Assembly (NCBI GenBank): GCA_030054175.1
Contig: JASGCM010000006.1
Span: 86,038-150,037 of the forward strand
DNA from: Alphaproteobacteria bacterium
Lineage (GTDB): Bacteria; Pseudomonadota; Gammaproteobacteria; Burkholderiales; Burkholderiaceae_C
Length of the DNA: 64,000 nt
Direction: 5' to 3'
The stretch's first letter is position 1; each line of letters opens with the position of its first letter. Both the position numbers and the translations under genes were made by a program. Of the stretch, positions 27,354 through 36,556 are shown in pieces. The notes beneath the pieces are model-generated. The model was not told where the DNA came from. It saw only the letters and a program-made list of their open reading frames with translations, and ran no database searches.

Positions 27354-28430
27354 TCAGGTCGAAATCAAACCAAGCGCCATTGTGCGCAACCCCGTCGGAC
27401 TGATGTCATGGATGTGTACAGGCGTGGCCTGTTCGAATTGGCTGTAATTGCGTCGGGTCGACTGCGCGTAGCCCGGGTCGTAGTGGGTCTCCAACAACTG
27501 CCGGACCACTTCGCGGGTCTGTCCTGCGCGCGCCGCAGCGCACCAGCCATCAACCACGTCGCGGCCGCGCAAGTCGATCAAAGTCTGCATGCGAGAGCAA
27601 AAAAACTCTGAGTCTTCCACAAAGAAAGGATAGTCTTGCATCAGCAATTCCACGCGCAGTTCAGTGCTGACTTCCACCCGCAAGCAGGGGCTGGCGCGCA
27701 TGGCCAGCATCAACGGTTCAGGGATGCTGACATTGCCGACCTTGCGACTTTCGCTCTCAACGAAGACCTCGAGATGTGGATCCAGACGACCCAGGGCTTC
27801 CCACAGCAAAGAGTCGAATTTTTTCTGGCTTGGCTGGCTCTCGCCCGGGATCAGGCCCAGCACCGAACTGCGGTGTCGTGCCAAACCCTCCAGGTCGAGT
27901 ACCTGCGCACCGGCTTCTTGCAAGGCATGCAGCAAGCGTGTTTTACCGCTGCCGGTCGGACCACAAATGACCCGCCAACGAATCGGGGCCACCCTTTGGG
28001 GCAAGGACTCCACCAGGGTTTTGCGAAAAGCCTTGTAGCCACCCTCAATCAACGTCACCTGAAATCCGATCTGGCTGAGTATGTGCGCCAGCGAACCGCT
28101 GCGTTTGCCCCCGCGCCAGCAATACACCAGTGGTCGCCAGGCCTTGCTCAGGCCCAGCACATGGGTGCGAATGTGAATAGAGACATTGGCGGCGACCAGC
28201 GCAGCACCGATCTTTTGCGCCTCAAATGCCCCTTGTTGCTTGTACAGCGTGCCTACCAGCACCCTTTCCTCGTTGTTCAAGGACGGCCAGTTGATCGCGC
28301 CGGGCAGGCAATCCAACGCATATTCCCCCTCGCTTCGGGCATCGATCACGGCGGAAAAGCCTTGCGGATGATCGGGGGGCAAGGACAAACGTTGAGCGGC
28401 TTGGGCCGCAGGGATGGTGGTCAGGCTCAC
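27354..28430 (-). CDS. mnmH: tRNA 2-selenouridine synthase (tRNA 2-thiouridine geranyl/selenyl transferase)
   Basis: MnmH (SelU/YbbB) replaces sulfur by selenium, via a geranylated intermediate, at the wobble uridine of some tRNAs. The 358-residue protein has an N-terminal rhodanese domain with the active cysteine in PLVYCWRGGKRSG and a P-loop domain with GPTGSGKTRLL, followed by QVLDLEGLARHRSSVLG. Selenophosphate synthase (selD) is not in the window. It overlaps tesA by four bases, so the two form a small operon. Confidence 0.92.
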   Translation of the reverse strand: MSLTTIPAAQAAQRLSLPPDHPQGFSAVIDARSEGEYALDCLPGAINWPSLNNEERVLVGTLYKQQGAFEAQKIGAALVAANVSIHIRTHVLGLSKAWRPLVYCWRGGKRSGSLAHILSQIGFQVTLIEGGYKAFRKTLVESLPQRVAPIRWRVICGPTGSGKTRLLHALQEAGAQVLDLEGLARHRSSVLGLIPGESQPSQKKFDSLLWEALGRLDPHLEVFVESESRKVGNVSIPEPLMLAMRASPCLRVEVSTELRVELLMQDYPFFVEDSEFFCSRMQTLIDLRGRDVVDGWCAAARAGQTREVVRQLLETHYDPGYAQSTRRNYSQFEQATPVHIHDISPTGLRTMALGLIST

Positions 28431-29053
28431 AGCAATTTCTTCAGTTCAGGCCAGACATTGTCCAACAAACGAGGTTGAGCTTGGGCATTCGGGTGGATGC
28501 GGTCGGCTTGAAACCACTGGTGAATCTCGGCGCCCTCGGTCAGACCTTGTAAAAAGAATGGGACCCGACGCACCTGGTTCTTTTGCGCCAACTGAGCGAA
28601 CATGTCGCTGAACTGTCGACTGTAATCGGGGCCATAGTTGGGGGGCACTTGCATGCCCAACAGCAACACCCGGGCACCAGACTGCTGGCTGGCGCTGATC
28701 ATGGCTTGCAGATTTTGTCGGGTGGAGTCCAGCGAAAGACCTCGCAGTGCGTCGTTGCCGCCTAGTTCGATCACCACCACAGCGGGTTGGTGTGCTTTCA
28801 ACAAAGCACCCAAGCGAGATTTGCCACCGGCCGTGGTCTCTCCGCTGATGCTGGCATTGACCACTTGCCAGCCCCGGTTTTCTGCGGCCAAGCGCTGCTC
28901 CAGCAGCGCCACCCAGCCACTGCCACGGGATAGCCCGTATTCGGCGCTCAGCGAATCGCCCAGCACCAACAGACGTTGGATCGATGAGGCCAATAATGCG
29001 GTCGGCACACCGGCCATCACAGTCAGGGTAAAGTGGCGTCTGTTCAAAGCCAT
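28427..29053 (-). CDS. tesA: SGNH-family arylesterase / lysophospholipase TesA-like
   Basis: This is a periplasmic multifunctional esterase of about 208 residues. It has the SGNH blocks LLVLGDSLSAEYGL (Ser), a Gly in NASISGETTAGG, the Asn in ELGGNDALRGL and the Asp/His pair in ADRIHPNAQAQ. The N terminus (NRRHFTLTVMAGVPTALLAS) looks like a signal peptide. The tesA / ATPase divergent pair mirrors E. coli tesA-ybbA. The start may be the ATG at 29053 or the one at 29062; the latter would overlap the divergent gene's start codon. Confidence 0.9.
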   Translation of the reverse strand: MALNRRHFTLTVMAGVPTALLASSIQRLLVLGDSLSAEYGLSRGSGWVALLEQRLAAENRGWQVVNASISGETTAGGKSRLGALLKAHQPAVVVIELGGNDALRGLSLDSTRQNLQAMISASQQSGARVLLLGMQVPPNYGPDYSRQFSDMFAQLAQKNQVRRVPFFLQGLTEGAEIHQWFQADRIHPNAQAQPRLLDNVWPELKKLL

Positions 29054-29060
29054 AGCCCCC

Positions 29061-29732
29061 ATGTCAACCCCTTTACTTGTCGTTTCGCATTTACACAAAT
29101 CGGTGAGCGACGCCACCGGCTCGCTTGATATTCTCCGTGATATCGATTTCACCGTGGCAGCGGGTGAAACTTTGGCGATTGTCGGTAGTTCGGGGTCGGG
29201 CAAAAGCACTCTGCTCTCGCTCATGGCAGGACTCGATGTCCCCACCAGCGGCCAGATCAGACTGCTGGGCCAAGACCTGTTTGAACTCGACGAAGACCAA
29301 CGCGCCCGTTTGCGTGGCATCAATATGGGCTTTGTCTTCCAAAGTTTCCAGTTGCTCACCCACCTCAATGCCCTGGAAAACGTCATGTTGCCCCTGGAAC
29401 TTGCCGGTCGACCTCACGCCCGTGCGCAGGCCACAGAGATGTTGCAACGCGTCGGACTGGGTGAGCGTCTGCGTCACTTCCCTAGAGTGCTCAGCGGTGG
29501 CGAGCAACAGCGCGTTGCGCTGGCGCGCGCCTTCGTCATGCGGCCTCCCTTGCTGTTGGCCGACGAGCCCACCGGCAGTTTGGATCCGGCCACCGGCGAG
29601 CGCGTCATGGACCTGATGCTGAGCCTCAATACCGAGCAGGGCACCACTTTGATCTTGGTCACGCACGACCCTGCTCTGGCATTGCGCTGCGGGCGTACCC
29701 TGCGCATGGAAGCGGGGCGTCTGTTGCATTGA
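29061..29732 (+). CDS. ABC transporter ATP-binding protein (YbbA/LolD-like)
   Basis: This 223-residue ATPase has Walker A GSSGSGKSTLLS, signature LSGGEQQRVALARAF, Walker B LLADEPTGSLD and the MacB/LolD-class NMGFVFQSFQLL segment. By context (divergent from tesA) it is the YbbA homologue. The large permease (YbbP) that normally follows is absent; rlmB begins 28 bases downstream instead, so its partner must be encoded elsewhere or it acts alone. The start codon is nearly back-to-back with tesA. Confidence 0.88.
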   Translation: MSTPLLVVSHLHKSVSDATGSLDILRDIDFTVAAGETLAIVGSSGSGKSTLLSLMAGLDVPTSGQIRLLGQDLFELDEDQRARLRGINMGFVFQSFQLLTHLNALENVMLPLELAGRPHARAQATEMLQRVGLGERLRHFPRVLSGGEQQRVALARAFVMRPPLLLADEPTGSLDPATGERVMDLMLSLNTEQGTTLILVTHDPALALRCGRTLRMEAGRLLH

Positions 29733-29760
29733 AGTCGTTCCCTGCGCCTACAATGGCCCC

Positions 29761-30507
29761 ATGGCCACCACCCCCAAGTTTTTGTTCGGATTTCATGCCG
29801 TCGGTGTGCGACTCAAGACCGCGCCCCAATCGATTGAAGAAATCTACATCGAGGCCACCCGCCGCGACGCCCGCATGCGCCAGTTTCTGGAGCGCGCCCG
29901 CGAAGCCGGCGTGCGCCTGATCGAGGCCGACGGCCTTCGCCTGGCCCGCATGGCCGGCAACGCAGGCCACCAGGGCGTGGTCGCCAAAGTCCACCCCCTG
30001 ACCCAAACCCATTCACTCGACGACTGGCTCGACGGGCTGGCACCTGACACGCGCCCGTTGCTGCTGGTGCTCGATGGCGTCACCGACCCGCACAACCTGG
30101 GTGCCTGCCTGCGCGTGGCCGACGGCGCCGGGGCGCATGCCGTGATCGCCCCCAAAGACCATGCCGTGGGCATCAACGCCACCGTGGCCAAAGTTGCCAG
30201 CGGCGCGGCCGAGACCGTGCCCTACTTCATGGTCACCAACCTGGCGCGCACCCTCAATGAGCTCAAAGAACGCTCGATCTGGATCATCGGCACCAGCGAC
30301 GACGCGCCGCGCACCCTGTACCAGACCGACCTCAGCATCCCGTGCGCCCTGGTGCTGGGAGCCGAAGGCTCGGGCATGCGCCAACTCACCCGCAAGACCT
30401 GCGACGAACTCATCAGCATCCCCATGATGGGCGCGGTCGAGAGCCTGAACGTCTCGGTCGCCAGCGGCATCTGCCTGTACGAGGCCCTGCGCCAGCGCAG
30501 CGCCTGA
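29761..30507 (+). CDS. rlmB: 23S rRNA (guanosine-2251-2'-O)-methyltransferase RlmB
   Basis: This SpoU/TrmH-family trefoil-knot methyltransferase modifies G2251 in the P loop of 23S rRNA. The 248-residue protein has an N-terminal substrate-binding domain (FGFHAVGVRLKT) and the knot motifs DGVTDPHNLGACLR, VLGAEGSGMRQLT and MMGAVESLNVSVASGI. It ends 9 bases from convergent gatB. From here through gatC the coding sequence is visibly richer in GC than the flanks. Confidence 0.94.
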   Translation: MATTPKFLFGFHAVGVRLKTAPQSIEEIYIEATRRDARMRQFLERAREAGVRLIEADGLRLARMAGNAGHQGVVAKVHPLTQTHSLDDWLDGLAPDTRPLLLVLDGVTDPHNLGACLRVADGAGAHAVIAPKDHAVGINATVAKVASGAAETVPYFMVTNLARTLNELKERSIWIIGTSDDAPRTLYQTDLSIPCALVLGAEGSGMRQLTRKTCDELISIPMMGAVESLNVSVASGICLYEALRQRSA

Positions 30508-30516
30508 ATCAAAGCA

Positions 30517-31971
30517 TCAAAGCTTGGCGCGCAGCAACTCGTTGACCTGTTGCGGGTTGGCCTTGCCCTTGCTGGCCTTCATCACCTGACCCACCAGCGC
30601 GTTAAAGGCCTTGTCTTTGCCCGCCTTGAACTGCGCCACATTGTCCGGGTTGGCGGCGATCACCTCGTCGATGATCTTCTCCAGCGCACCGCTGTCGTTC
30701 ATCTGCTTCAGGCCCTTGGCCTCGATCACCGCATCCACCGACGCACCCTCGCCCGACCACAGCGCGTCAAACACCTGACGCCCCGCGTTGTTGCTGATGG
30801 TGCCGTCGGCAATGCGCCCGATCAGCGCCGCCAGTTGCCCCGCGCTGACCGCCGGTGACTCAAACGAGCCTTCGCCGTTGTTCACCCGGCGTGACATCTC
30901 GCCCATGACCCAGTTGCTCGCTGGTTTGGCAAGCGTTGCGCCCGCCACCGCCACCACTGACTCAAAATACGCCGCCATCGCCTTGCTCTGCGTCAGCGTC
31001 GTGGCGTCGTACTCGGGCAAACCCAGCTCTTGCACAAAGCGCTCGGCCATGGCGCGCGGCAACTCAGGCATCTGGGCGCGCACCTGCTCGACCCATTCGG
31101 GGGCGATCACCAGCGGCGGCAGGTCGGGGTCAGGAAAGTAGCGGTAATCGGCCGAATCTTCCTTGGTGCGCATCGCGCGCGTCTCGCCGGTGTCGGGGTC
31201 AAACAGCACCGTGGCCTGCACGATCGGGTGGCCGTCTTCAATTTGCTCAATCTGCCAGCGCACCTCATAGTCGATCGCCTGCTGCATGAACTTGAAGCTG
31301 TTCAGGTTCTTGATCTCGCGCCGCGTGCCCAGCGGCTGGCCCGGCTTGCGCACCGACACGTTGGCGTCGCACCTGAACGAGCCCTCTTGCATGTTGCCGT
31401 CACAAATCCCGATCCAGGTCACGATCTTGTGCAACTCTTTGGCATACGCCACCGCTTCATCGCTCGACCTGATGTCCGGCTCGGTCACGATCTCCAAGAG
31501 CGGCGTGCCCGCGCGGTTCAAGTCAATGCCGCTCATGCCCACAAAGTCTTCGTGCAGCGACTTGCCCGCGTCTTCTTCCAGGTGCGCACGCACCAGGCGC
31601 ACAGTCTTTTTCTCGTCACCCAAATAAAACGACACCTCGCCGCCTTGCACCACCGGGATCTCAAACTGGCTGATCTGGTAGCCCTTGGGCAAGTCGGGGT
31701 AAAAATAATTCTTGCGCTCAAAGACGCTGCGTGGCGCCACATGCGCGCCGATCGCCAGCCCGAAACGGATGGCACGCTCGACCGCGCCTTTGTTCATCAC
31801 CGGCAGCGTGCCCGGCAGCGCCAGGTCAACCGCACACGCCTGCGTGTTGGGCTCGGCCCCGAACGCGGTCGACGCGCGCGAAAAAATCTTCGACGCCGTC
31901 GTCAACTGGGTGTGGGTCTCAAACCCGATCACCACCTCATAGCCCTGGATCAATTTGGTCTGATTCATCAT
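30517..31971 (-). CDS. gatB: Aspartyl/glutamyl-tRNA(Asn/Gln) amidotransferase subunit B
   Basis: GatB activates and amidates mischarged Glu-tRNA(Gln) or Asp-tRNA(Asn) with ammonia delivered from GatA. The 484-residue protein has [23 protein letters not shown], the [15 protein letters not shown] motif and a C-terminal YqeY-like tail domain ([21 protein letters not shown]). The first ATG of the pair at 31971 overlaps the gatA stop by four bases (ATGA). In Burkholderiales lacking AsnRS/GlnRS this complex is essential. Confidence 0.96.
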   Translation of the reverse strand: MMNQTKLIQGYEVVIGFETHTQLTTASKIFSRASTAFGAEPNTQACAVDLALPGTLPVMNKGAVERAIRFGLAIGAHVAPRSVFERKNYFYPDLPKGYQISQFEIPVVQGGEVSFYLGDEKKTVRLVRAHLEEDAGKSLHEDFVGMSGIDLNRAGTPLLEIVTEPDIRSSDEAVAYAKELHKIVTWIGICDGNMQEGSFRCDANVSVRKPGQPLGTRREIKNLNSFKFMQQAIDYEVRWQIEQIEDGHPIVQATVLFDPDTGETRAMRTKEDSADYRYFPDPDLPPLVIAPEWVEQVRAQMPELPRAMAERFVQELGLPEYDATTLTQSKAMAAYFESVVAVAGATLAKPASNWVMGEMSRRVNNGEGSFESPAVSAGQLAALIGRIADGTISNNAGRQVFDALWSGEGASVDAVIEAKGLKQMNDSGALEKIIDEVIAANPDNVAQFKAGKDKAFNALVGQVMKASKGKANPQQVNELLRAKL

Positions 31972-33497
31972 CGTGCCCCCGCACCCGCACCCGCACCCGC
32001 CGCTGCGCCAGGGCGCTGCACATGGTGGTCGCTGAGCTGTTGCCACTGGTGCGCCACTTGCAACAAACGCGCCTCGCCAAAATAGTTGCCAATCAGCTGC
32101 AAGCCCACCGGCAGCCCGTGGGCGCCAAAGCCTGCCGGCACGCTCATGCCGGGCAGCCCCGCCAGCGACGCGGGCAGCGTGAAAATATCGGCCAGATAGT
32201 CGGCCACCGGGTCATCGCTGTTTTGGCCGATGCGCCAGGCCACCGTCGGTGCCACCGGCCCCGCGATCACATCGCACACCGACAACGCCCGCTGAAAATC
32301 ATCGGCGATCATGCGCCGGATCTTTTGCGCTTGCAGATAGTAGGCGTCGTAATACCCGTGCGACAGCACATAGGTGCCGGTCATGATGCGGCGCTTGACC
32401 TCGGCCCCAAAGCCCTCGGCCCGGCTCTTCTTGTACATGTCGATCAAATCATCCGGGTCTGCCGTGCGGTGGCCAAACTTCACGCCATCAAAGCGGCTCA
32501 GGTTCGACGACGCCTCGGCCGGGGCAATGATGTAATACGCCGGAATGGCCAACTCGGTCAGCGGCAGATCCACCTCGACCCGCACCGCACCCTGACGCTC
32601 CAGCACCGCCAGCGCCGACTCGATCGCCGTGCGCACATCGTCGGCCAGGCCCGGGCCAAAAAACTGCTTCGGCACCCCGATGCGCAAGCCCTTCAATGGC
32701 TCGTTGAACCAACGGGTAAAGTCCTCGGTGGGCACCTCCAGGCAGGTCGAATCGCGATCGGCATCAGGCCCGCACATCGCCCCCAACAGCAACGCGCAAT
32801 CTTCTGCGCTGCGCGCCATCGGCCCCGCCTGATCCAGGCTCGACGCGTAGGCGATCATGCCGTAGCGGCTGATGCGCCCATAGGTGGGTTTGATTCCCGT
32901 GATGCCGCAAAACCCGCTCGGCTGCCTGATCGACCCGCCGGTGTCGGTGCCCGTGGCCGCAGGCACCAGGCCAGCGGCCACCGCCGCTGCGCTGCCCCCC
33001 GACGAGCCACCCGGCACACGGCTCGGGTCCCAGGGGTTCTTCACAGGGCCAAATGCCGAATTCTCGTTGCCCGAGCCCATCGCAAACTCATCGCAATTGA
33101 CCTTACCCAGGCACACCATGCCTGCGCCGCCGGTGGCCTTGGCGTCGTCTTGCGCACCCTCGGCCCCCAGACGTCGCACCACCGTGGCATCAAAAGGCGA
33201 GCGATAGCCCGCCAACATCTTTGACCCCGCCGTGGTGGCGTAGTCGCGCGTGACAAAAATGTCCTTGTGCGCCAGCGGCACCCCCTCCAGCGGCCCGGCC
33301 GTGCCCGCCGCCAGACGCGCATCGGCACGCCGCGCCTGCGCCAGCGCCGCCTCGCCATTCACATCCAGAAAACTGCCACTCGCATCGCCCCCGATCCGGG
33401 CCAAACAATGTTGTGCCAACTCAACCGCGGAAAACGACTTGTTGCGCAAACCCTGCGCCAACTCGGCCACGCTGTATTCGTGCAAAGACTTGTTCAT
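31968..33497 (-). CDS. gatA: Aspartyl/glutamyl-tRNA(Asn/Gln) amidotransferase subunit A
   Basis: GatA is the glutaminase subunit. It has an amidase-signature core with the catalytic Lys in [13 protein letters not shown], cis-Ser and Ser nucleophile in [18 protein letters not shown], and [17 protein letters not shown]. The protein is about 509 residues from the ATG at 33497 (GAGGG five bases upstream). A GTG at 33509 overlapping the gatC stop is an alternative and would couple the genes. The C terminus is a low-complexity Ala-Gly tail encoded by repeats of GGGTGC, beyond the conserved domain. Confidence 0.95.
   Translation of the reverse strand: MNKSLHEYSVAELAQGLRNKSFSAVELAQHCLARIGGDASGSFLDVNGEAALAQARRADARLAAGTAGPLEGVPLAHKDIFVTRDYATTAGSKMLAGYRSPFDATVVRRLGAEGAQDDAKATGGAGMVCLGKVNCDEFAMGSGNENSAFGPVKNPWDPSRVPGGSSGGSAAAVAAGLVPAATGTDTGGSIRQPSGFCGITGIKPTYGRISRYGMIAYASSLDQAGPMARSAEDCALLLGAMCGPDADRDSTCLEVPTEDFTRWFNEPLKGLRIGVPKQFFGPGLADDVRTAIESALAVLERQGAVRVEVDLPLTELAIPAYYIIAPAEASSNLSRFDGVKFGHRTADPDDLIDMYKKSRAEGFGAEVKRRIMTGTYVLSHGYYDAYYLQAQKIRRMIADDFQRALSVCDVIAGPVAPTVAWRIGQNSDDPVADYLADIFTLPASLAGLPGMSVPAGFGAHGLPVGLQLIGNYFGEARLLQVAHQWQQLSDHHVQRPGAAAGAGAGAGAR
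31981..31998. repeat. Hexanucleotide tandem repeat at the gatA 3' end
   Basis: Three perfect copies of GCACCC (plus strand) with degenerate flanking copies encode the alternating Gly-Ala tail of GatA just before its stop. Loss or gain of a unit would keep the frame and only change tail length. Confidence 0.75.
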
Positions 33498-33505
33498 GGC
33501 GGCCC

Positions 33506-33805
33506 TCACTCGATCACCTTGGGCACCAAAAACAACCCGCGCTCCACCGCCGGGGCGCTGCGCTGGTTGGCCTCGCGCGCATTGGGCTCAGTGGCCACAT
33601 CGTCGCGCAGGCGCAGCGCCATCGGCTGCACCACCTCGATCGGGTGTGCCAGCGGCACCACGCCAGCCGTGTCCACGCCCTGCATGGCCTCGACCAGCTT
33701 CAAAAAGCCGTTGATTTTGGTTTGCGCCTGCGCCGCCTCGTCGGGCTGCAACGCCAGCCGGGCCAGGTTCGCAATGCGGTCTATGTCTTGTGGGGTCAGT
33801 GACAT
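33506..33805 (-). CDS. gatC: Aspartyl/glutamyl-tRNA(Asn/Gln) amidotransferase subunit C
   Basis: GatC is the small scaffold subunit (99 residues) that wraps GatA and GatB. It has the family's N-terminal [17 protein letters not shown] and [14 protein letters not shown] and ends with [18 protein letters not shown] sequence ([14 protein letters not shown]). It is the first gene of gatCAB. Confidence 0.94.
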   Translation of the reverse strand: MSLTPQDIDRIANLARLALQPDEAAQAQTKINGFLKLVEAMQGVDTAGVVPLAHPIEVVQPMALRLRDDVATEPNAREANQRSAPAVERGLFLVPKVIE

Positions 33806-33922
33806 GGGTTTTGTGCGTAAAAGCGCAATTATCGCCGCACTTAACCCGCCCGCCAGGTCGACAACTTGCCCATTTTGTAGCGCAATTGGGCGGTTCGGGT
33901 GACCCGCCCAATTGCAGTGGCT

Positions 33923-34285
33923 TTAGCGCTGTGCAGACTTCAGTCGCGCAATTTCTTCTTGTGCGGCTTGAAGTTGTTGCACAACTAGCGCGGCTTTCCT
34001 TTGGGCCTGTGTTGCTTTCCTTTTGGCTAGTTCTGCCTCTTGCCGGGCCTTTTCCGCATCAGCCTTGCTTTCCAGTGCATCGTTCTCTAACGTCCACTGG
34101 ACACGCTGATAGTCCAGGCGCGAGGCGTAGATGTGATAGTTTTCTTCTTTCTCAGAAAAATTGTGCAGTACCGTCATGGCTTTCCTCATTTCGGGTGTGT
34201 GCATCCATTCGGGCAGGTTGACATCGTTCAGCGTATCGCCCTCGACAAATAATTTTAGCCACCTTTGCTGCTCATTAGCAACATC
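33923..34285. repeat. Direct repeat, copy A (Rpn gene 3' part)
   Basis: The sequence from the LKSAQR-encoding end to the ANEQQRWLK-encoding segment matches 36557-36935 almost base for base, except for an indel in the coiled-coil region. Both copies read on the minus strand and flank the Fic gene. Confidence 0.8.
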
Positions 34286-34776
34286 GCCCACTTTGCATTT
34301 ATTCAGTTCAATCACCCAGATGCCACCATGTTCGACCAGGGTCTGGTTGGACTCGTCTCTGAGTTTGTAGCGATGGATCGGGAGCGGGTCGTGCGGCGTC
34401 ACCACCGAGTTGACCAGCCAGATGCTGTATGCGGGTTGCAGCTTGTCGTAGTGATCTCCGCTGACGACTTGCTTGGCATACAAGTCAGACCAGCAGTAGA
34501 TCATGCGGTAGCGCAGATCGCGCTTTCGCAGCATCTGGATCTCGACCTGAAACATCCGAGACGTGGTGTCACGGGCCTTGACATCAACGATGTGCATTTT
34601 GTCGTTGGCAAACTCGCGCTCTCTGGCTGGGTTGAGCAACTCCACCGAGGTGATGGGCGAGGCAACTCTTCCCCCAGGATGGCGTTGAGAAAGTGAACCA
34701 GCAGATGGCGGTTGTCCTCGGCCCCCAAGATGGCTTTGAACACGCAATCCACCTTGGGGTCGATGCGATGTTTCAT
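33923..34776 (-). pseudogene. Rpn-family PD-(D/E)XK nuclease (putative recombination-promoting nuclease), frameshifted
   Basis: The gene reads MKHRIDPKVDCVFKAILG from 34776 in one frame, then continues in another from about 34660 as ITSVELLNPAREREFANDK. The nuclease core IVDVKARD...FQVEIQM (Asp and Glu-x-Gln) follows, and a C-terminal coiled coil rich in Lys, Ala and Gln ends LKSAQR. Insertion of one base near 34661 (TTGCC/TCGCCC in the coding sense) would restore a protein of about 284 residues typical of Rpn / PDDEXK_2 'transposase-like' proteins. A related fragment with very similar sequence lies at 36557. It could be decayed or a sequencing error; no terminal inverted repeats mark it as an insertion sequence. 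Confidence 0.82.
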
Positions 34777-34815
34777 GGACAGGCATCGTAGAAATGCCGT
34801 CCATCGTTGTAAATA

Positions 34816-36225
34816 TCACTGCTTCTGTGAATCAGTTACATCAGACGCACGCTTCAGCTTGAACTGCGTGGGCGACTCTTCAAAGTCGTTGGTGGTGCGC
34901 AGTGCGGCAATGAGCTGCGGCAGTTCTGTGTAGTCGAACTCTGAGCACCACTGCGCCGCGAATGCGAGCGCTTTGATAAAGCCATCGGGCTCGTTGTTCT
35001 GCGTCAGCGCTCGCTGGCAATCCACGTACTGAGGATGAAACAGCGTTGGAATGATGATGCGGGATAGCCCCAGCCGGGACAACTCGGCATTCATGGTCAG
35101 GCGTGACAGTCGGCCATTGCCGTCGTCGAAGGGGTGGGCCTCGGAAACCAGGAATGCATAGAAGATGGCGCGCGCCAGACCTTCAGGTACGCTCATGGCC
35201 AGTTGCGAGCCTTCTTGCAGTGTGCCCCGCACAAAGCCAGGCAGCACAAACTGAGTTGTGCCAGCAAAGTTGGCTTGCGTCTTCAGCTCCCCGGGCCGCG
35301 CCTCGGGGCGTCGTTCGAGCATCGCGCGGTGGCGCTCTTGCAGTCCGGCCACGAAGTCAAGTCCGGGTGGAGGGATGCTGTCGCGCGTCCCCGAATTCAT
35401 GGCCTGCTGGAATACGCCCAAAACGTCGTGCGAGTCTTTCGGACGGCCTGGCACGATGGCGTTGCGAAGCACAATGGCTTGCGCCTCCTCGATGGAAAAC
35501 TTCGTGCCCTCAACGTAGTTGGAGAAGTAGGACTCAATGAACGCCGCATGCAGCTTGGCATTGCCTGTAGGGGTCTGGTCCCGAATGCGAGGAAGCACAT
35601 CCGATCGCAATGCCGATGCGAGCCGCTCGAAGCGAGCCATCCGTTCGGGGTCCACCGGGGTGCCTTGGGCGACCAGCTGACCTGCCCGGGTGCGCAGCGC
35701 GCCTCTTTTGTGCGTTTTAAGCAGCAGGCCAACCATTTCGTTGAGCGTGTCGAAGGCGCTTTGCGCTTGCATCGCAGGCACAAGCGCGCTGGCTGCGTCT
35801 CGAACCTGGTTCAGGGCTGTCTCGCCTGAAGCGTTGAGAATGGACACCAGGCGCTCTTCTACGGCCACCCGTCCCACGCGTGCCGGCCGCTTGCCGACCA
35901 CGCGGCCCAGGTTCTCCAACAGGGCACGTGCGCTAGAGGCCCAGTACAACCCTGTGTTTCCCAGAGCCAGATCGCCAGGTTGGGCACCTGGACCCTGCAG
36001 CAGCACGAGGTCGACGCCTGGCAGGTGGATGGTACGGTTGTAACGGGTGGGGTGACTCAAGGTGACATAGCTCTCGGGCGTCAGTCCACGGGTCAGCGCA
36101 CTGACGTGCGAGACCACCGCATCGGGCACCAGATGCCCGGCGATTAACTGCCAGTGACGCTGGACGCGCGAGCGGACCTCCTCCTCAGTGCCTTCGCTCA
36201 CGTAAACACCAGAGGCGATGCGCAC
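34816..36225 (-). CDS. Fic-domain protein with N-terminal AbiEi-like winged-helix region
   Basis: This is a 469-residue probable AMP- (or other nucleotidyl-) transferase. The Fic core HPFDDGNGRLSR starts at His364 with all canonical residues. An inhibitory helix motif S-x3-E-G (Ser235, Glu239, in SNYVEGTKFS) precedes it, as in class II self-inhibited Fic proteins. The N-terminal 180 residues (VRIASGVYVSE, VVSHVSALTRGL, NTGLYWASSARALLEN) resemble the AbiEi antitoxin-type winged helix plus effector domain. The only standard start is GTG at 36225, yet homologous reading stays open to 36354, so the true start may be lost or unusual. It is flanked by two Rpn gene copies. Confidence 0.85.
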   Translation of the reverse strand: MRIASGVYVSEGTEEEVRSRVQRHWQLIAGHLVPDAVVSHVSALTRGLTPESYVTLSHPTRYNRTIHLPGVDLVLLQGPGAQPGDLALGNTGLYWASSARALLENLGRVVGKRPARVGRVAVEERLVSILNASGETALNQVRDAASALVPAMQAQSAFDTLNEMVGLLLKTHKRGALRTRAGQLVAQGTPVDPERMARFERLASALRSDVLPRIRDQTPTGNAKLHAAFIESYFSNYVEGTKFSIEEAQAIVLRNAIVPGRPKDSHDVLGVFQQAMNSGTRDSIPPPGLDFVAGLQERHRAMLERRPEARPGELKTQANFAGTTQFVLPGFVRGTLQEGSQLAMSVPEGLARAIFYAFLVSEAHPFDDGNGRLSRLTMNAELSRLGLSRIIIPTLFHPQYVDCQRALTQNNEPDGFIKALAFAAQWCSEFDYTELPQLIAALRTTNDFEESPTQFKLKRASDVTDSQKQ

Positions 36226-36556
36226 AAGCTTCCCGGCCTTTGCGCGCCGTTGAAGCTGGCGAGCGAATGTTGCGTCGTCCCTGGCAAAGAAGACTTCGGC
36301 GTAGGGCTGTCGCGAAGAAGCTTTCTTTGATCCAGGTGCTGGCCGTGATTGTCGTTATTTAACTTTATAAAAACAAAAATTGTCGTGAATCAACTAAATT
36401 GATGGTAGCCCCCTGGCCATGCAAACCAGCGGTTGGAAATCACGGGCGGACCAATCGAAAGTTGGGTCTTCTTTGGGTTGATGGACGTCAGGTCGCTTGT
36501 CGGGGGTGGCACGCCGCTCATAGCGTTTGCGGTGCCGGTGGATGTCTGCGGTGACT
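36226..36556. other. Gap upstream of the Fic gene
   Basis: From 36226 to 36354 the minus strand remains in frame with the Fic gene and encodes AbiEi-like sequence (FARDDATFARQLQRRAKAG) but has no ATG, GTG or TTG. The in-frame stop TAA is at 36355-36357. A short AT-rich stretch (about 36356-36405) follows, which could hold its promoter. The rest up to the Rpn fragment shows no recognisable gene. Confidence 0.6.

Noticed and set aside
31731..33224. A 497-codon open frame antisense to gatB/gatA
   Set aside because: gatB and gatA are unmistakable on the other strand; the frame is Arg/His-rich and without motifs, as expected in very GC-rich coding DNA.
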